Assembly (NCBI RefSeq): GCF_001544695.2
Contig: NZ_FCOM02000025.1
Location: 41,644-105,643, forward strand
From: Caballeronia arvi
Lineage (GTDB): Bacteria > Pseudomonadota > Gammaproteobacteria > Burkholderiales > Burkholderiaceae
DNA: 64,000 bases
Direction of reading: 5' to 3'
Below, piece by piece: positions 9,865 through 18,653 of this stretch; position 1 is the stretch's first letter; the number at the start of each line of letters is the position of its first letter. The notes beneath the pieces are model-generated. The model was given only the letters and a program-made list of their open reading frames with translations, did not search any database and was not told where the DNA came from. The position numbers and the translations under genes are program-made.

Positions 9865-10402
9865 ATAACGCTATGTACGACGCTCAAGAGCGACGCATCA
9901 AGGAAACCGACCGATGACGATGACCGACAGCCTCGCCGTGCCGCCCAACGAAATCGAGCTGACGGCCGTGCGCGCGCAGGGCGCGGGCGGTCAGAACGTC
10001 AACAAGGTATCGAGCGCGATCCACCTTCGTTTCGATATCCGCGCGTCGTCGTTGCCGGAGCACATCAAGACGCGTCTGCTCGCGCTCGCCGACCGGCGAT
10101 TTTTGCGCAGGCGGTGAGAGAACCGACGCGGCGCGATTCCGGGCTTGCCGCGAGAATGCGCCGTCTGGCATGAATAACGCTATGTATGACGCTCATGAGC
10201 GACGCATCAAGGGAACCGACCGATGACGATGACCGACAGCCTCGCCGTGCCGCCCAACGAAATCGAGCTGACGGCCGTGCGCGCGCAGGGCGCGGGCGGT
10301 CAGAACGTCAACAAGGTATCGAGCGCGATCCATCTGCGCTTCGATATCCGCGCATCGTCGTTGCCGGAGCACATCAAGACGCGTCTGCTCGCGCTCGCCG
10401 AC
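9785..10402. repeat. 309-bp tandem duplication spanning recD 3' end and arfB 5' half
   Basis: Two head-to-tail copies, 9785-10093 and 10094-10402, each running from CGGCGATTTTTGCGC in the recD 3' end to GCTCGCCGAC in arfB. The offset between matched positions is 309 everywhere I checked (the two arfB ATGs at 9914 and 10223 differ by exactly 309). The copies differ at roughly eight positions (for example GAGAGCC/GAGAACC, TGTACG/TGTATG, CACCTTCG/CATCTGCG), so the event is not brand new and is not an assembly stutter of identical sequence. Confidence 0.95.
9914..10117 (+). pseudogene. Truncated arfB copy (left copy of the tandem duplication)
   Basis: The first 60 codons are identical in protein sequence to the N-terminus of intact arfB, including the release-factor motif GAGGQNVNK. 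At the duplication junction the frame enters a copy of the recD 3' end out of frame, adds RRFLRRR and stops. It therefore lacks the rest of the catalytic domain and the long basic C-terminal tail that family members use to sense an empty mRNA channel. It keeps the same ATG and upstream sequence as arfB, so it may be translated into a 67-aa peptide. I call it a pseudogene by default. Confidence 0.85.
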
Positions 10403-10636
10403 AGCCGCGTCACGCGCGACGGCGTGATCGTGATCAAGGCGCAGGAGTATCGGACGCAGGACATGAACCGCGCCGCGGCGCTCGCGCGGCTCGACGAGCT
10501 GATCCGCAGCGTCGCCGTCACGCAGCGCAAGCGCATCGCGACGAAGCCCACGCGCGGATCGCAGATGCGGCGTGTCGAAAGCAAGGTGAAGCGCGGCGCG
10601 ATCAAGGCGGGACGCGGACCGGTGCGCGGGGAGTAA
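10223..10636 (+). CDS. arfB: Alternative ribosome-rescue factor ArfB (YaeJ), peptidyl-tRNA hydrolase
   Basis: 137-aa stop-codon-independent release factor that hydrolyses peptidyl-tRNA on stalled ribosomes. The GGQ motif (GAGGQNVNKVSSAIHLRFD, residues 23-41) is followed by the basic tail rich in Arg and Lys (TQRKRIATKPTRGSQMRR and the final KVKRGAIKAGRGPVRGE) that inserts into the mRNA entry channel. It is the intact right-hand copy of the tandem duplication; its upstream region now carries the truncated copy and a recD tail instead of the native recD-arfB junction. It ends 16 bases before the convergent membrane protein gene. Confidence 0.95.
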   Translation: MTMTDSLAVPPNEIELTAVRAQGAGGQNVNKVSSAIHLRFDIRASSLPEHIKTRLLALADSRVTRDGVIVIKAQEYRTQDMNRAAALARLDELIRSVAVTQRKRIATKPTRGSQMRRVESKVKRGAIKAGRGPVRGE

Positions 10637-10652
10637 GCCGAAAGTCCAAGAA

Positions 10653-11180
10653 TCAGCTTTGCTGCCATCTCGGCGGCACGTCCACGCGCGGGCAGAAGAA
10701 ATACGACTTGAGCACGTTGCGTCCGATCACGCGCCCGAGTTCGGAGAACGCGCAGTAGTTGCCGATCATCAGGAAGAGAAGAATCTGAATCGCCCAGAAC
10801 TGCGGCCAGTTGATATGCGCGATCAGCGCGTGCTGCGCCGCCGCCAGGCCGTGCGTTTCCTTCCAGAAATCGTAGAGGCGCTCGAGATAGTGCAGGATGC
10901 CGGCGATGACGGTGTAGATGAGCGTTTTCCACGCCGCGTTCCAGATCAGCGGATGATCCGGATAGCGATTGATGAACGGCAGCATGTTCGCGATCATCAC
11001 CGATTTGCCGAGGATCAGCGAAGCGACGATGACCGAAGCGGACGTCGGCAGCGAGATGCCGGTGCCTTTCACCATCAACGTGCGAACGATGACGACGACA
11101 TGCAGAAGAACGAAGAAGAAGAGCGTGGGCGGCACCATCTTCATCATTTCATGCTTCAGCTTGGCGAACGAAATGGCCAT
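10653..11180 (-). CDS. Uncharacterised integral membrane protein
   Basis: 175 residues from ATG at 11180 (MAISFAKLKHEMM). The frame is open 22 codons further, but that extension is polar and lacks a good ribosome site. There are about four hydrophobic segments: TLFFFVLLHVVVIVRTLMV, ASVIVASLILGKSVMIANMLPF, TLIYTVIAGILHYLERLYDFW and WAIQILLFLMIGNYCAF. The C-terminus (VLKSYFFCPRVDVPPRWQQS) is hydrophilic. I do not recognise a named family and see no catalytic motif. It is convergent with arfB and stands alone. Confidence 0.75.
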   Translation of the reverse strand: MAISFAKLKHEMMKMVPPTLFFFVLLHVVVIVRTLMVKGTGISLPTSASVIVASLILGKSVMIANMLPFINRYPDHPLIWNAAWKTLIYTVIAGILHYLERLYDFWKETHGLAAAQHALIAHINWPQFWAIQILLFLMIGNYCAFSELGRVIGRNVLKSYFFCPRVDVPPRWQQS

Positions 11181-11309
11181 ATCGACTCCCGGCGCAAAAA
11201 ACGCGAAGGATGACGCGGCATTGCGCAACGTGCAACGCGCATCCAAACAATTTGACGGATGCGCGTGACGCGAGGGAAGAGCGGCTGGCCCCGTCGCAGG
11301 GAGTCTAGT

Positions 11310-12242
11310 TCACGGCGCGAATTTGCGCCGTCCGAAGAAGGGCACGCGCTTCACCGCGCCAGTGGCGAGCGCGGTGCCCGCGAGCACGATCGCGCAACCT
11401 GCCATCATCACCAGCGAGACGCGTTCGCCGAGAAAGAGCGCGCCCCACAAAATGCCGAAGAGCGGGATGACGAAGGTCACGGTCATCGCGCGCGCGGGGC
11501 CCGCGACCGCCACCAGATGAAAATAGATGAAGTACGCGATGCCCGTGCAGCCGATGCCGAGCGCGAGCACCGCGCCCCACGCATGCGCGGAAACCGGCGC
11601 GACGGGCCACGTGAGGAACGCGATCGGCGCGAGCGTCAGGGTCGCGCCGATCATGCTGCCGGCGGCGTTGGTCATCGCATCGACGTCCATCAGATACTTT
11701 TTCGCGAAGTTGCCCGCGACGCCGTAAAGCGCCGATGCAGCGAGCGCCGCCGCCGCCGCGAGCATGCCTTGCACGGGCAGCGCGGCATCGTGGCCCGCAT
11801 GCTCCGGCGCGATCTGGTTCCACACCAGCACGAGCACGCCCGCAAAACCGATCGCCATGCCGATCGTGCGCGCGGTCGTCAGACGGTCGCGCAGCCACAG
11901 ATACGCGACGAGCGCGCCGAACAGCGGCGTCGTCGCGTTGATGACGGAAGTCGCGCCGGCCGAAAGGGTCAGCTCGGCGTACGCGAACAGGCAGAACGGC
12001 GCCGCCGAATTGAGAATGCCGACGGCGAGCAGTTGCAGCCAGCGCGCGCGCAACGTCGCGGCGGTTGCGGCGAGTGGGCGGCGCGCGAGCAGCATGCCGA
12101 TCAGAAAGATGGCGCCGATGCCGACCCGCAAGGCCATCAGCGGCGCGACGCCGAATTCGGCGACACCGACGCGAATGAAAAGAAACGACGCGCCCCACAG
12201 GGCGGCGAGGACGATCAGTTGCAACAGATTGGCGGGTGACAT
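11310..12242 (-). CDS. EamA/DMT-superfamily transporter
   Basis: 310-aa inner-membrane permease with ten predicted helices in two EamA repeats; the N-terminal signature LLQLIVLAALWGASFLFIRVG is typical of RhaT/YdcZ-like drug/metabolite transporters. The second repeat includes GIGCTGIAYFIYFHLVAVAGPARAMTVTF. I start at the ATG at 12242 (MSPANLLQL), because the open upstream extension is polar and the helix should begin near the N-terminus. Substrate unknown. It is a monocistronic minus-strand gene, with a long AT-rich intergenic region upstream shared with the adhesin at 13127. Confidence 0.85.
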   Translation of the reverse strand: MSPANLLQLIVLAALWGASFLFIRVGVAEFGVAPLMALRVGIGAIFLIGMLLARRPLAATAATLRARWLQLLAVGILNSAAPFCLFAYAELTLSAGATSVINATTPLFGALVAYLWLRDRLTTARTIGMAIGFAGVLVLVWNQIAPEHAGHDAALPVQGMLAAAAALAASALYGVAGNFAKKYLMDVDAMTNAAGSMIGATLTLAPIAFLTWPVAPVSAHAWGAVLALGIGCTGIAYFIYFHLVAVAGPARAMTVTFVIPLFGILWGALFLGERVSLVMMAGCAIVLAGTALATGAVKRVPFFGRRKFAP

Positions 12243-13126
12243 GGCGGGCGGACTTCGGTATGCGAATCGAAAGTCCGCGCATGTTAGCACCGCGCGCGTA
12301 TCCGGAAGACGTTCGCGCAAAGAGAGCGCAAGAAGCGGGAGACACGTGCAGGCGCATTTGTTTCGACCTGCGCGTTATTCAACGGCGAGCGAGGCTGGTG
12401 CGAACGACCACTAAGCGAGCCGGTGGCTTAAAAAGTCACAATGGATGCTTGCGCCGTATCTTGGTTAAGAAAAGCATAAGATGAATGCTAGGAATCTTCT
12501 TCGCACAATATTTATTGTGATTTTCTTGTGAAAAGAATTCCAACGATTGATATTAAGAGTTTTCGGCCTTGCAAACCGATGCTTTGACAGATAAAGTTTC
12601 GCCCGATATTCGAGCTGACTCAGCGGCGGATTGCTTCAATAAACCAAACGTCGCTTCGAGAAGCTGCAGAACGAAATATGCCATCCCTGTCCAGCGCGAG
12701 TGCGCCGGCACCTGCCCTTGAAAGCCGCGTGGTTCTGGCGTCGTGAATCCAGAATCGAACGACCACGAACCGGCAATAGGCTCACGCGAACCTTCTTTGA
12801 AAAAAATATCCGACGTTTCTTCTGCTCGTTGATCGAGTGCTGCGTGCGGCTGTGTCGAATATCAAGGTTATGCATAAGAGGCGTGCATGAAGCACCACGC
12901 GCTGCACGATAATTCAACTCGAGCACATCTCGTCCGGCGCAAAGTCGCGTTTCTTCATTTTTCCAATCTTTGATCTCGATCGGACAATCGAATTCCGCAG
13001 AGATTAAATCATTGCGCCGTTTTATTTTATCGAAAGTAATTGAAAGCGGGCTGAAAAATTGGATTTCCCCGGCATCCTGCAACGATGCCGGCTGAGTTTG
13101 TTGTTGTTTTTTTGAAGAGGATCGCA
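12243..13126. other. Long AT-rich intergenic region between EamA gene and trimeric autotransporter
   Basis: 884 bases with clearly lower GC than either neighbour, especially 12420-12600 and 12930-13120. No open frame in it has convincing codon usage; a 148-codon minus-strand frame (12636-13082) has no recognisable protein features. The region carries a perfect 16-bp palindrome (12504-12519) and presumably the promoters of the two divergent genes. Low GC upstream of surface adhesins is common where nucleoid proteins such as H-NS silence transcription; that role is inference. Confidence 0.6.
12504..12519. promoter_or_regulatory. 16-bp perfect palindrome, candidate operator
   Basis: CACAATA-TT-TATTGTG is a perfect dyad in the AT-rich stretch between divergent genes, about 260 bases from the EamA start and 600 from the adhesin start. 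Dyads of this size are typical of dimeric repressors. Neither the protein nor the regulated gene can be named from sequence. Confidence 0.4.
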
Positions 13127-16100
13127 GTGAACAAGATTTATCAAATCATTTGGAACAAGGCATTCGGAGCGTGGGTGCCGGCACCGGAAGGCTCAAAAGC
13201 GAAGAGGAAAGGAAGGTCCGTCGTACACGCCACAATGGCGGCACTTGCTTTGCTGATCGGCGCGCAAGCTCATGCCTACGTTGCGGGGTCGGGCGCGACC
13301 GTTACCGGTGCGACGCAAGGAATTGCAATCGGCGACCAGAGTTCCGCGGCCGGAGCCCCGTTGAACGTATTCCCAGTTTGGCCGCATCAACGTCCGAATG
13401 GGACGTCGAACTATACGGGGCCGGGCACCAGCATTGCCTTTGGATATCAGGCGTTCGCACAAAGCACCGCCTTTGGCGGCGCGATGGCATTCGGACAGGA
13501 TGCCTACGCTTTAGGGCGGTCCTTGGCGTTCGGCCCCGGAGCCAGCGCGTTCTCCGATTGGGCATCGGCCTACGGCGCGCTTTCCTTCGCCAACAATAAT
13601 GCAGTGGCGTTCGGAACCCATGCCTATGCGTCTGGCGACAGTGCTGTGTCGGTGGGCATGACGAGCGAGGCATCGGGATACGCGGCAACGGCAATGGGCC
13701 TGTCGAGTTCGTCTGCGGGCCGTGGCGCAACAGCGCTCGGCCTTTCGAGCTCCGCATCGGATGACGGCGGCGTGGCGCTCGGCGCCTTCAGCCATTCCCA
13801 GTCGGCCAACTCGCTCGCGCTGGGCTCATCGGCGAACGCTCTGGGCACCTATGCGGCAGCGGTCGGATACGGCGCGTCCGCCAGCAACATGGGCGATGTC
13901 GCGCTCGGTGCATCGACCAAGGCGGCGGGCGACGGCGCCCGATTCGCTACGGCTCTCGGTTCAGGTAGCGAGGCGTCGACGTCCGCCACGACCGCCGTAG
14001 GCGCGCTCGCCAAGGCGACTCAGGACAGCGGCACCGCCGTGGGTTACGGCGCGAACGCTTCGGAGGTGAACTCGACGGCCATCGGCAAGAACGCGACCGC
14101 TTCGACGCTCAATTCGGTTGCGCTGGGTGCGGATTCGAGCACCGGTGCGGTCGTGAGCACAGCGAGCGCGACTATTGGCGGCGAGACGTATTCGTTCGCC
14201 GGATCCAACGCGGCAGGTACCGTGAGCATCGGCAGCACGGGCCATGAACGCACGATCACCAATGTCGCAGCCGGTCGAGTGAGCGACGTATCGACCGATG
14301 CGGTGAACGGCTCACAGCTTTATGCAACGAACAGCGCCATCGGCAACCTGTCGGATCAGGTCACGAACATCGATCTGAAGGGCACGAAATACTTCCATGC
14401 GAACAGCACCGGAGCCGACTCTCAGGCCCTGGGTGCCGATTCGATCGCGATCGGCATGGGCGCCGTGGCGAACAGCGCGAACGACGTCGCACTGGGGACA
14501 TCGGCGAACGCTCAGGGAGACTATGCGGCAGCGGTCGGGTACGGCGCGAACGCGTCGGAGGTGAACTCGACGGCCATCGGCAAGAACGCGACCGCTTCGA
14601 CGATCAACTCGGTTGCGCTGGGTGCGGATTCGAGCACAGGCGCGGTGGTGAGCACAGCGGGCGCGACCGTCGGCGGCGAGACCTATTCGTTCGCGGGATC
14701 CAACGCGGCAGGCACGGTGAGCGTCGGCAGCACGGGCCATGAACGCACGATCACCAATGTGGCAGCCGGTCGAGTGAGCGACGTGTCGACCGATGCGGTG
14801 AACGGCTCGCAGCTCCATGCAACGAACAGCGCCATCGACAGCCTGTCGGATCAGGTCACGAACGTCGATCTGAAGGGCACGAAATACTTCCACGCGAATA
14901 GCACCGGGGTGGACTCACGAGCCCTGGGTGCCGATTCGGTCGCGATTGGCATGGGTGCAGTCGCGAACAGCGCGAACGACGTCGCACTGGGATCGGGTTC
15001 CATCACGACGGGATCGACGGGCGCAGCGGGCATGTCGGTCGCCGGCAACAACTACCAGTTCGCCGGCCCCACGTCGATCGGCACGGTGAGCGTGGGTGCT
15101 GCAGGTCAGGAGCGCACCATTACGAACGTCGCCGCAGGCCGTCTTGGCTTCGAATCGACCGACGCCGTGAACGGTTCGCAGCTCTGGGGGGCGGTGTATG
15201 CCATCCAGTCCGTGTCGAATGCGCTCGCGCAAACGAATCAGACGGTCGCGAATCTGTCGAACAAGGTCAATGGCCTGAAGGCGACGGGCCTTATGGCAAC
15301 CCGCGCCGATGCCGCCACCGCCTCTTCGGGCACCACGGGGCTCCTCGGCAGTGCGCAAGCCCCGCTCACGAGCTTGCAGGCGACTGCAGGCGTGAACGAT
15401 TCCGCGGTGGCGTACAACGTCAATGCCGACGGCACGCCGGACTACAACAACGTCACGCTCAATGGCGACGCCTACGACGCCAATACGAACCAGGGCGGCA
15501 CGAAGATCACCAACGTGGCGGTAGGTTCGGCCCCGAGCGATGCGGTCAACTACGCACAATTCAATGACGCCATCACGCGCGTGACGAATATTGCGCAGAG
15601 CGGCGGCACACCGTTCTTCGCCGTGGACGGCAACCGCGACATCGAGCTTGCCGTTGCCAGCGGCGATCACGCGATGGCAAGCGGAGCGAATGCCCGGGCG
15701 ACCGGCGCACAAGCGGTGGCAGTCGGGGCGAACTCGATCGCGAGCAGCTCGAATTCGATGGCGCTCGGTGCGAACACGATCGCCACCGGCGACAACGCCG
15801 TGGCGTTGGGCGCGGGCTCCATCGCGGACCAGGCGAACACGGTTTCCGTCGGCTCGTCGACGCAGCAGCGCCGCGTAACGAACGTTGCGCAAGGCACGTC
15901 CGACACCGATGCCGTCAACGTCGCGCAACTGAACCAGGCAGTCGCGCAATCGGACGCCAAGGTCAGTCAGGCAGTCCAGTCAGCGAACGCGTACACCGAT
16001 CAGCAGTTCAGCAAGATGAGCGACAAGATGAACTCGCTGGGTGCGGCAGCGATGGCGGCAACGTCGCTGATCCCGAATGCGCGTGCGCAGGGCAACTTCC

Positions 16101-16261
16101 AGATGGCCGTCGCGGCCGGCACGTATGGCAATGCGTCGGCGCTTGCCATCGGCGCCAACTTCTGGGCTACCAACAATCTGCTCATGAACGTGCACCTCGC
16201 GCGTTCGACGGGCAGCGGCGCGAGCACCGGCGCATCGATCGGCGCGACCTACGGGTTCTGA
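13127..16261 (+). CDS. YadA-like trimeric autotransporter adhesin, large
   Basis: 1044-aa outer-membrane type Vc autotransporter. The start is the GTG at 13127: AAGAGG lies six bases upstream, and the product then begins with an ESPR-type extended signal peptide (MNKIYQIIWNKAFGAWV, then a hydrophobic core ATMAALALLIGAQAHA). The passenger consists of YadA-head repeats of the A-x-G-x-x-A/S-x-A type, two near-identical 165-residue blocks, neck modules (TDAVNGSQLYATN, TDAVNVAQLNQ) and a coiled stalk. The C-terminal 70 residues form the four-strand YadA anchor ending GATYGF. Likely role: attachment to surfaces or host cells, trimerising in the outer membrane. A Rho-independent terminator follows. 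Confidence 0.93.
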   Translation: MNKIYQIIWNKAFGAWVPAPEGSKAKRKGRSVVHATMAALALLIGAQAHAYVAGSGATVTGATQGIAIGDQSSAAGAPLNVFPVWPHQRPNGTSNYTGPGTSIAFGYQAFAQSTAFGGAMAFGQDAYALGRSLAFGPGASAFSDWASAYGALSFANNNAVAFGTHAYASGDSAVSVGMTSEASGYAATAMGLSSSSAGRGATALGLSSSASDDGGVALGAFSHSQSANSLALGSSANALGTYAAAVGYGASASNMGDVALGASTKAAGDGARFATALGSGSEASTSATTAVGALAKATQDSGTAVGYGANASEVNSTAIGKNATASTLNSVALGADSSTGAVVSTASATIGGETYSFAGSNAAGTVSIGSTGHERTITNVAAGRVSDVSTDAVNGSQLYATNSAIGNLSDQVTNIDLKGTKYFHANSTGADSQALGADSIAIGMGAVANSANDVALGTSANAQGDYAAAVGYGANASEVNSTAIGKNATASTINSVALGADSSTGAVVSTAGATVGGETYSFAGSNAAGTVSVGSTGHERTITNVAAGRVSDVSTDAVNGSQLHATNSAIDSLSDQVTNVDLKGTKYFHANSTGVDSRALGADSVAIGMGAVANSANDVALGSGSITTGSTGAAGMSVAGNNYQFAGPTSIGTVSVGAAGQERTITNVAAGRLGFESTDAVNGSQLWGAVYAIQSVSNALAQTNQTVANLSNKVNGLKATGLMATRADAATASSGTTGLLGSAQAPLTSLQATAGVNDSAVAYNVNADGTPDYNNVTLNGDAYDANTNQGGTKITNVAVGSAPSDAVNYAQFNDAITRVTNIAQSGGTPFFAVDGNRDIELAVASGDHAMASGANARATGAQAVAVGANSIASSSNSMALGANTIATGDNAVALGAGSIADQANTVSVGSSTQQRRVTNVAQGTSDTDAVNVAQLNQAVAQSDAKVSQAVQSANAYTDQQFSKMSDKMNSLGAAAMAATSLIPNARAQGNFQMAVAAGTYGNASALAIGANFWATNNLLMNVHLARSTGSGASTGASIGATYGF
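14043..14991 (+). repeat. Internal 495-bp repeat inside the large adhesin gene
   Basis: The segment 14043-14496 recurs at 14538-14991 with a constant 495-base offset (TACGGCGCGAACGC at 14045 and 14540; GTCGCACTGGG ending the block in each). Each copy encodes head repeats plus a neck (ATNSAI...DLSDQVTN-type) and a KYFHAN block of 165 residues. Differences are mostly silent. This is recent intragenic duplication of an adhesin module, which allows length variation by recombination. Confidence 0.9.
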
Positions 16262-16331
16262 GCGCTGATGAGCCCCATTCGTGGGGCTTGCCCACAACGA
16301 TGAGGCGACGGAATTCGTCGCCGCTGGCCAG

Positions 16332-16371
16332 ATCGTGGTTCGACAGTAATGTCGGACCACGATTTTTTTTT
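16332..16371 (+). terminator. Rho-independent terminator after the large adhesin
   Basis: A 13-bp stem with one G-U pair (ATCGTGGTTCGAC / GTCGGACCACGAT), loop AGTAAT, followed directly by eight T's. Two further perfect 7-bp hairpins precede it: AGCCCCA-TTCG-TGGGGCT at 16271-16288 and GGCGACG-GAATT-CGTCGCC at 16304-16322. Confidence 0.92.
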
Positions 16372-16406
16372 GCCGGCGCAAGCAGGCGTTTGCGGCTCCT
16401 GGCGAT

Positions 16407-18008
16407 TCAATGCGGCGGAATCATCCACGTCAGCACGTTCTGCTGCAGCCACACGAGCACGCCGAGCAGGATCGTGAGAAAGATCGAATGCCAGAAAGTG
16501 CGCGCGAAGACGAGCCCCTCCTTGCCCTTGAGCTCGGTCGTGGCCACTCCGGTCGAGATGTTCTGCGGCGAAATCATCTTGCCCATCACGCCGCCTGACG
16601 AGTTGGTCGCCGCCATCAGCACTGGATTGAGATTGAGCTGGTTCGCCGCCACGACTTGCAGATTGCCGAAGAGCGCATTGCCCGAGGTATCGCTGCCGGA
16701 AAGGAACACCGCCACCCAGCCGAGGAACGCGGAGACGAGCGGGAAGAACGGCCCGACCGACGCGACGCCCAGGCCCAGCGTGTAGTTCATGCCCGAGTAG
16801 TTCATCAGATATGCGAGCCCGACGATCGTCGCCACGGTCAGAATGGCGATGCGCGTCTGCACCCACGTATCGGCGATCGCCGCGCCGTACTCGCGCGCGG
16901 GAAGCTTCACCATGAGCGCGGTGATGATCGACGCGACGAGGATCGCGGTGCCCGTCGCGAGCGGCTGGAAGTCCCAGATCGCGCCATAGGGCTGGTTGTA
17001 GAGCGTGATGTAGACCGCTTTGTCGAGACCGGGCCACGCGATCTTGACGTCGCCGATCAGGAAGATCTTCAGCACCGTCCACACGATCACGACCACCGAC
17101 ACGACGATCCAGGGTATCCAGCCCTGTCCGCCGGAGACCGGCGCGCGGGTATCGGCGAGGCGGTCGACATTCACTGCGAACTTTTCATCCGCGACGGGCT
17201 TCCACACGCGCAGGAACGCGATCGTCAGAATCAGCGAGACCAGCGACGAAAGCACATCGGTCAGCGCATAGCTGATGTAGTTCGACGTGACGAACTGCGT
17301 GAGCGCGAACGCGCCGCCCGACACCAGCAGCACGGGCCAGATGCGCGTCATGTTGCGAAAGCCCGCGTAGACGCCAATCACATAGAACGGCAGGAAGAAC
17401 GCGAACAGCGGCAACTGGCGGCCGACCATTTTCGCGAGGGCGTCGGTGGGCAGGTGCGTGACCGCGCCGAGCACGGTGATCGGCACGCCGAGCGCGCCGA
17501 ACGCGACGGGCGCCGTGTTGAAGATGAGCGTGAAGGTGAGCGCTTCGAGCGTCGGGAAACCGAGCAGGATCAGGAGCGAACTCGTGATGGCGATCGGCGT
17601 GCCGAAGCCCGAGATGCCTTCGAGTAGCGCGCCGAACGAGAAGCCGATCACGACGAGCACGATGCGCCGGTCGTTCGGCAGGTTATCGACCATCCACTGG
17701 CGAAAAGCCTCGAAGCGCCCCGAGCGCTGCGCGACGTTGTAGAGCAGGATCGCCGCGAAGACGATCCACATGACCGGCCACAGCGCGAACACCGCGCCGG
17801 CCGCGACCGAATCGAGCGCGAGCCCGACCGGGAAATGCCAGCCCGCCACCGCGATGACGAGCGCGAGGATCAGGCCCGCGAGCGACGCCTGCCACGCCGG
17901 GCGGCGCGCCCAGCCGAGCAGCACGAGCACCAGGAGGATCGGCAGCGCGGCGACGATGAAGGAAGCGAAGAGGGAATGCGCGATCGGAGTGAGAAGCTGA
18001 TGGAACAT
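16407..18008 (-). CDS. lldP: L-lactate permease (LctP/LldP family)
   Basis: 533-aa polytopic permease for lactate (and possibly glycolate) uptake with protons. The length and the multiple long hydrophobic segments agree with the lactate permease family; characteristic stretches include FGALLEGISGFGTPIAITSSLL, LGSDTSGNALFGNLQ-like SGSDTSGNALFGNL, and the C-terminal SSGGVMGKMISPQNISTG. The start ATG at 18008 is preceded by GGAGACC. No lactate dehydrogenase or LldR-type regulator gene is adjacent in the window, so regulation cannot be judged. It ends just after the terminator of the adhesin, tail to tail. Confidence 0.9.
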   Translation of the reverse strand: MFHQLLTPIAHSLFASFIVAALPILLVLVLLGWARRPAWQASLAGLILALVIAVAGWHFPVGLALDSVAAGAVFALWPVMWIVFAAILLYNVAQRSGRFEAFRQWMVDNLPNDRRIVLVVIGFSFGALLEGISGFGTPIAITSSLLILLGFPTLEALTFTLIFNTAPVAFGALGVPITVLGAVTHLPTDALAKMVGRQLPLFAFFLPFYVIGVYAGFRNMTRIWPVLLVSGGAFALTQFVTSNYISYALTDVLSSLVSLILTIAFLRVWKPVADEKFAVNVDRLADTRAPVSGGQGWIPWIVVSVVVIVWTVLKIFLIGDVKIAWPGLDKAVYITLYNQPYGAIWDFQPLATGTAILVASIITALMVKLPAREYGAAIADTWVQTRIAILTVATIVGLAYLMNYSGMNYTLGLGVASVGPFFPLVSAFLGWVAVFLSGSDTSGNALFGNLQVVAANQLNLNPVLMAATNSSGGVMGKMISPQNISTGVATTELKGKEGLVFARTFWHSIFLTILLGVLVWLQQNVLTWMIPPH

Positions 18009-18263
18009 CGGGTCTCCTTGCGGGTGTCATGAGCGGCAGCGGCGACGAGCCGATGCGCGCGATGCGCGTGGAGTTCGATGTTCTGCCGACGACGGCCGCC
18101 GGTTAAGCAAACGCATAACGCGCTCACTAAGAATAGGGCGCGAACGGCCTGCGTCAAGGCATGAATGCGCGTCCATTACGGCGCGGGCGTCGCGCGTGGA
18201 CGTGAGGGAACGTACAGGACGCGCCGCGTGCGGGCGCGTCGTTGTCGCAAGCGGCGGGACGAA

Positions 18264-18395
18264 TCAGCTCTCGGCGATCACGCCCGGCGTGTTGCTGTCG
18301 TCGTGGCCGACGGGAGGCGTCTGGCGAAACACCCACACGGTCAGCAGGCCGAGCGAGGCGAGCATCCACAGCACGAAAAACACAAAGGCCATCAT
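18264..18395 (-). CDS. Small single-pass membrane protein, 43 aa
   Basis: An ATG at 18395 is preceded on the minus strand by GGGGGATC at good distance. The product begins MMAFVFFVLWMLASLGLLTVW, one transmembrane helix, followed by a short polar tail ending VIAES. No family recognised. Codon usage and the ribosome site make a real small protein plausible, but nothing else supports it. Confidence 0.45.
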   Translation of the reverse strand: MMAFVFFVLWMLASLGLLTVWVFRQTPPVGHDDSNTPGVIAES

Positions 18396-18653
18396 GTCCG
18401 ATCCCCCGATACGGAAATTGCGCGACGGGCAGTCGCGCTTGCGATGCAGTAATGGGGATCTATGTAGCCAAAAGCGTGCCAATCGTCTGGCGAAATCGGG
18501 CGATGCCTTGTCGGATAAGGAAAGTGTCCGCGCGCACAGAGGGGTTCATCGTACGAGTAATGCCGTTTTCAGCAGAAAATGTTGCAGCCATGTTACGCGA
18601 CGCCGTGCAAAGCAGGCGTTTGTCTCATCTGATGTAACGTCGCGAAGCGCCGG

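Noticed and set aside
12636..13082. 148-codon minus-strand frame in the AT-rich region before the adhesin
   Set aside because: No homologous-looking motif, no ribosome site, atypical composition; kept as intergenic.
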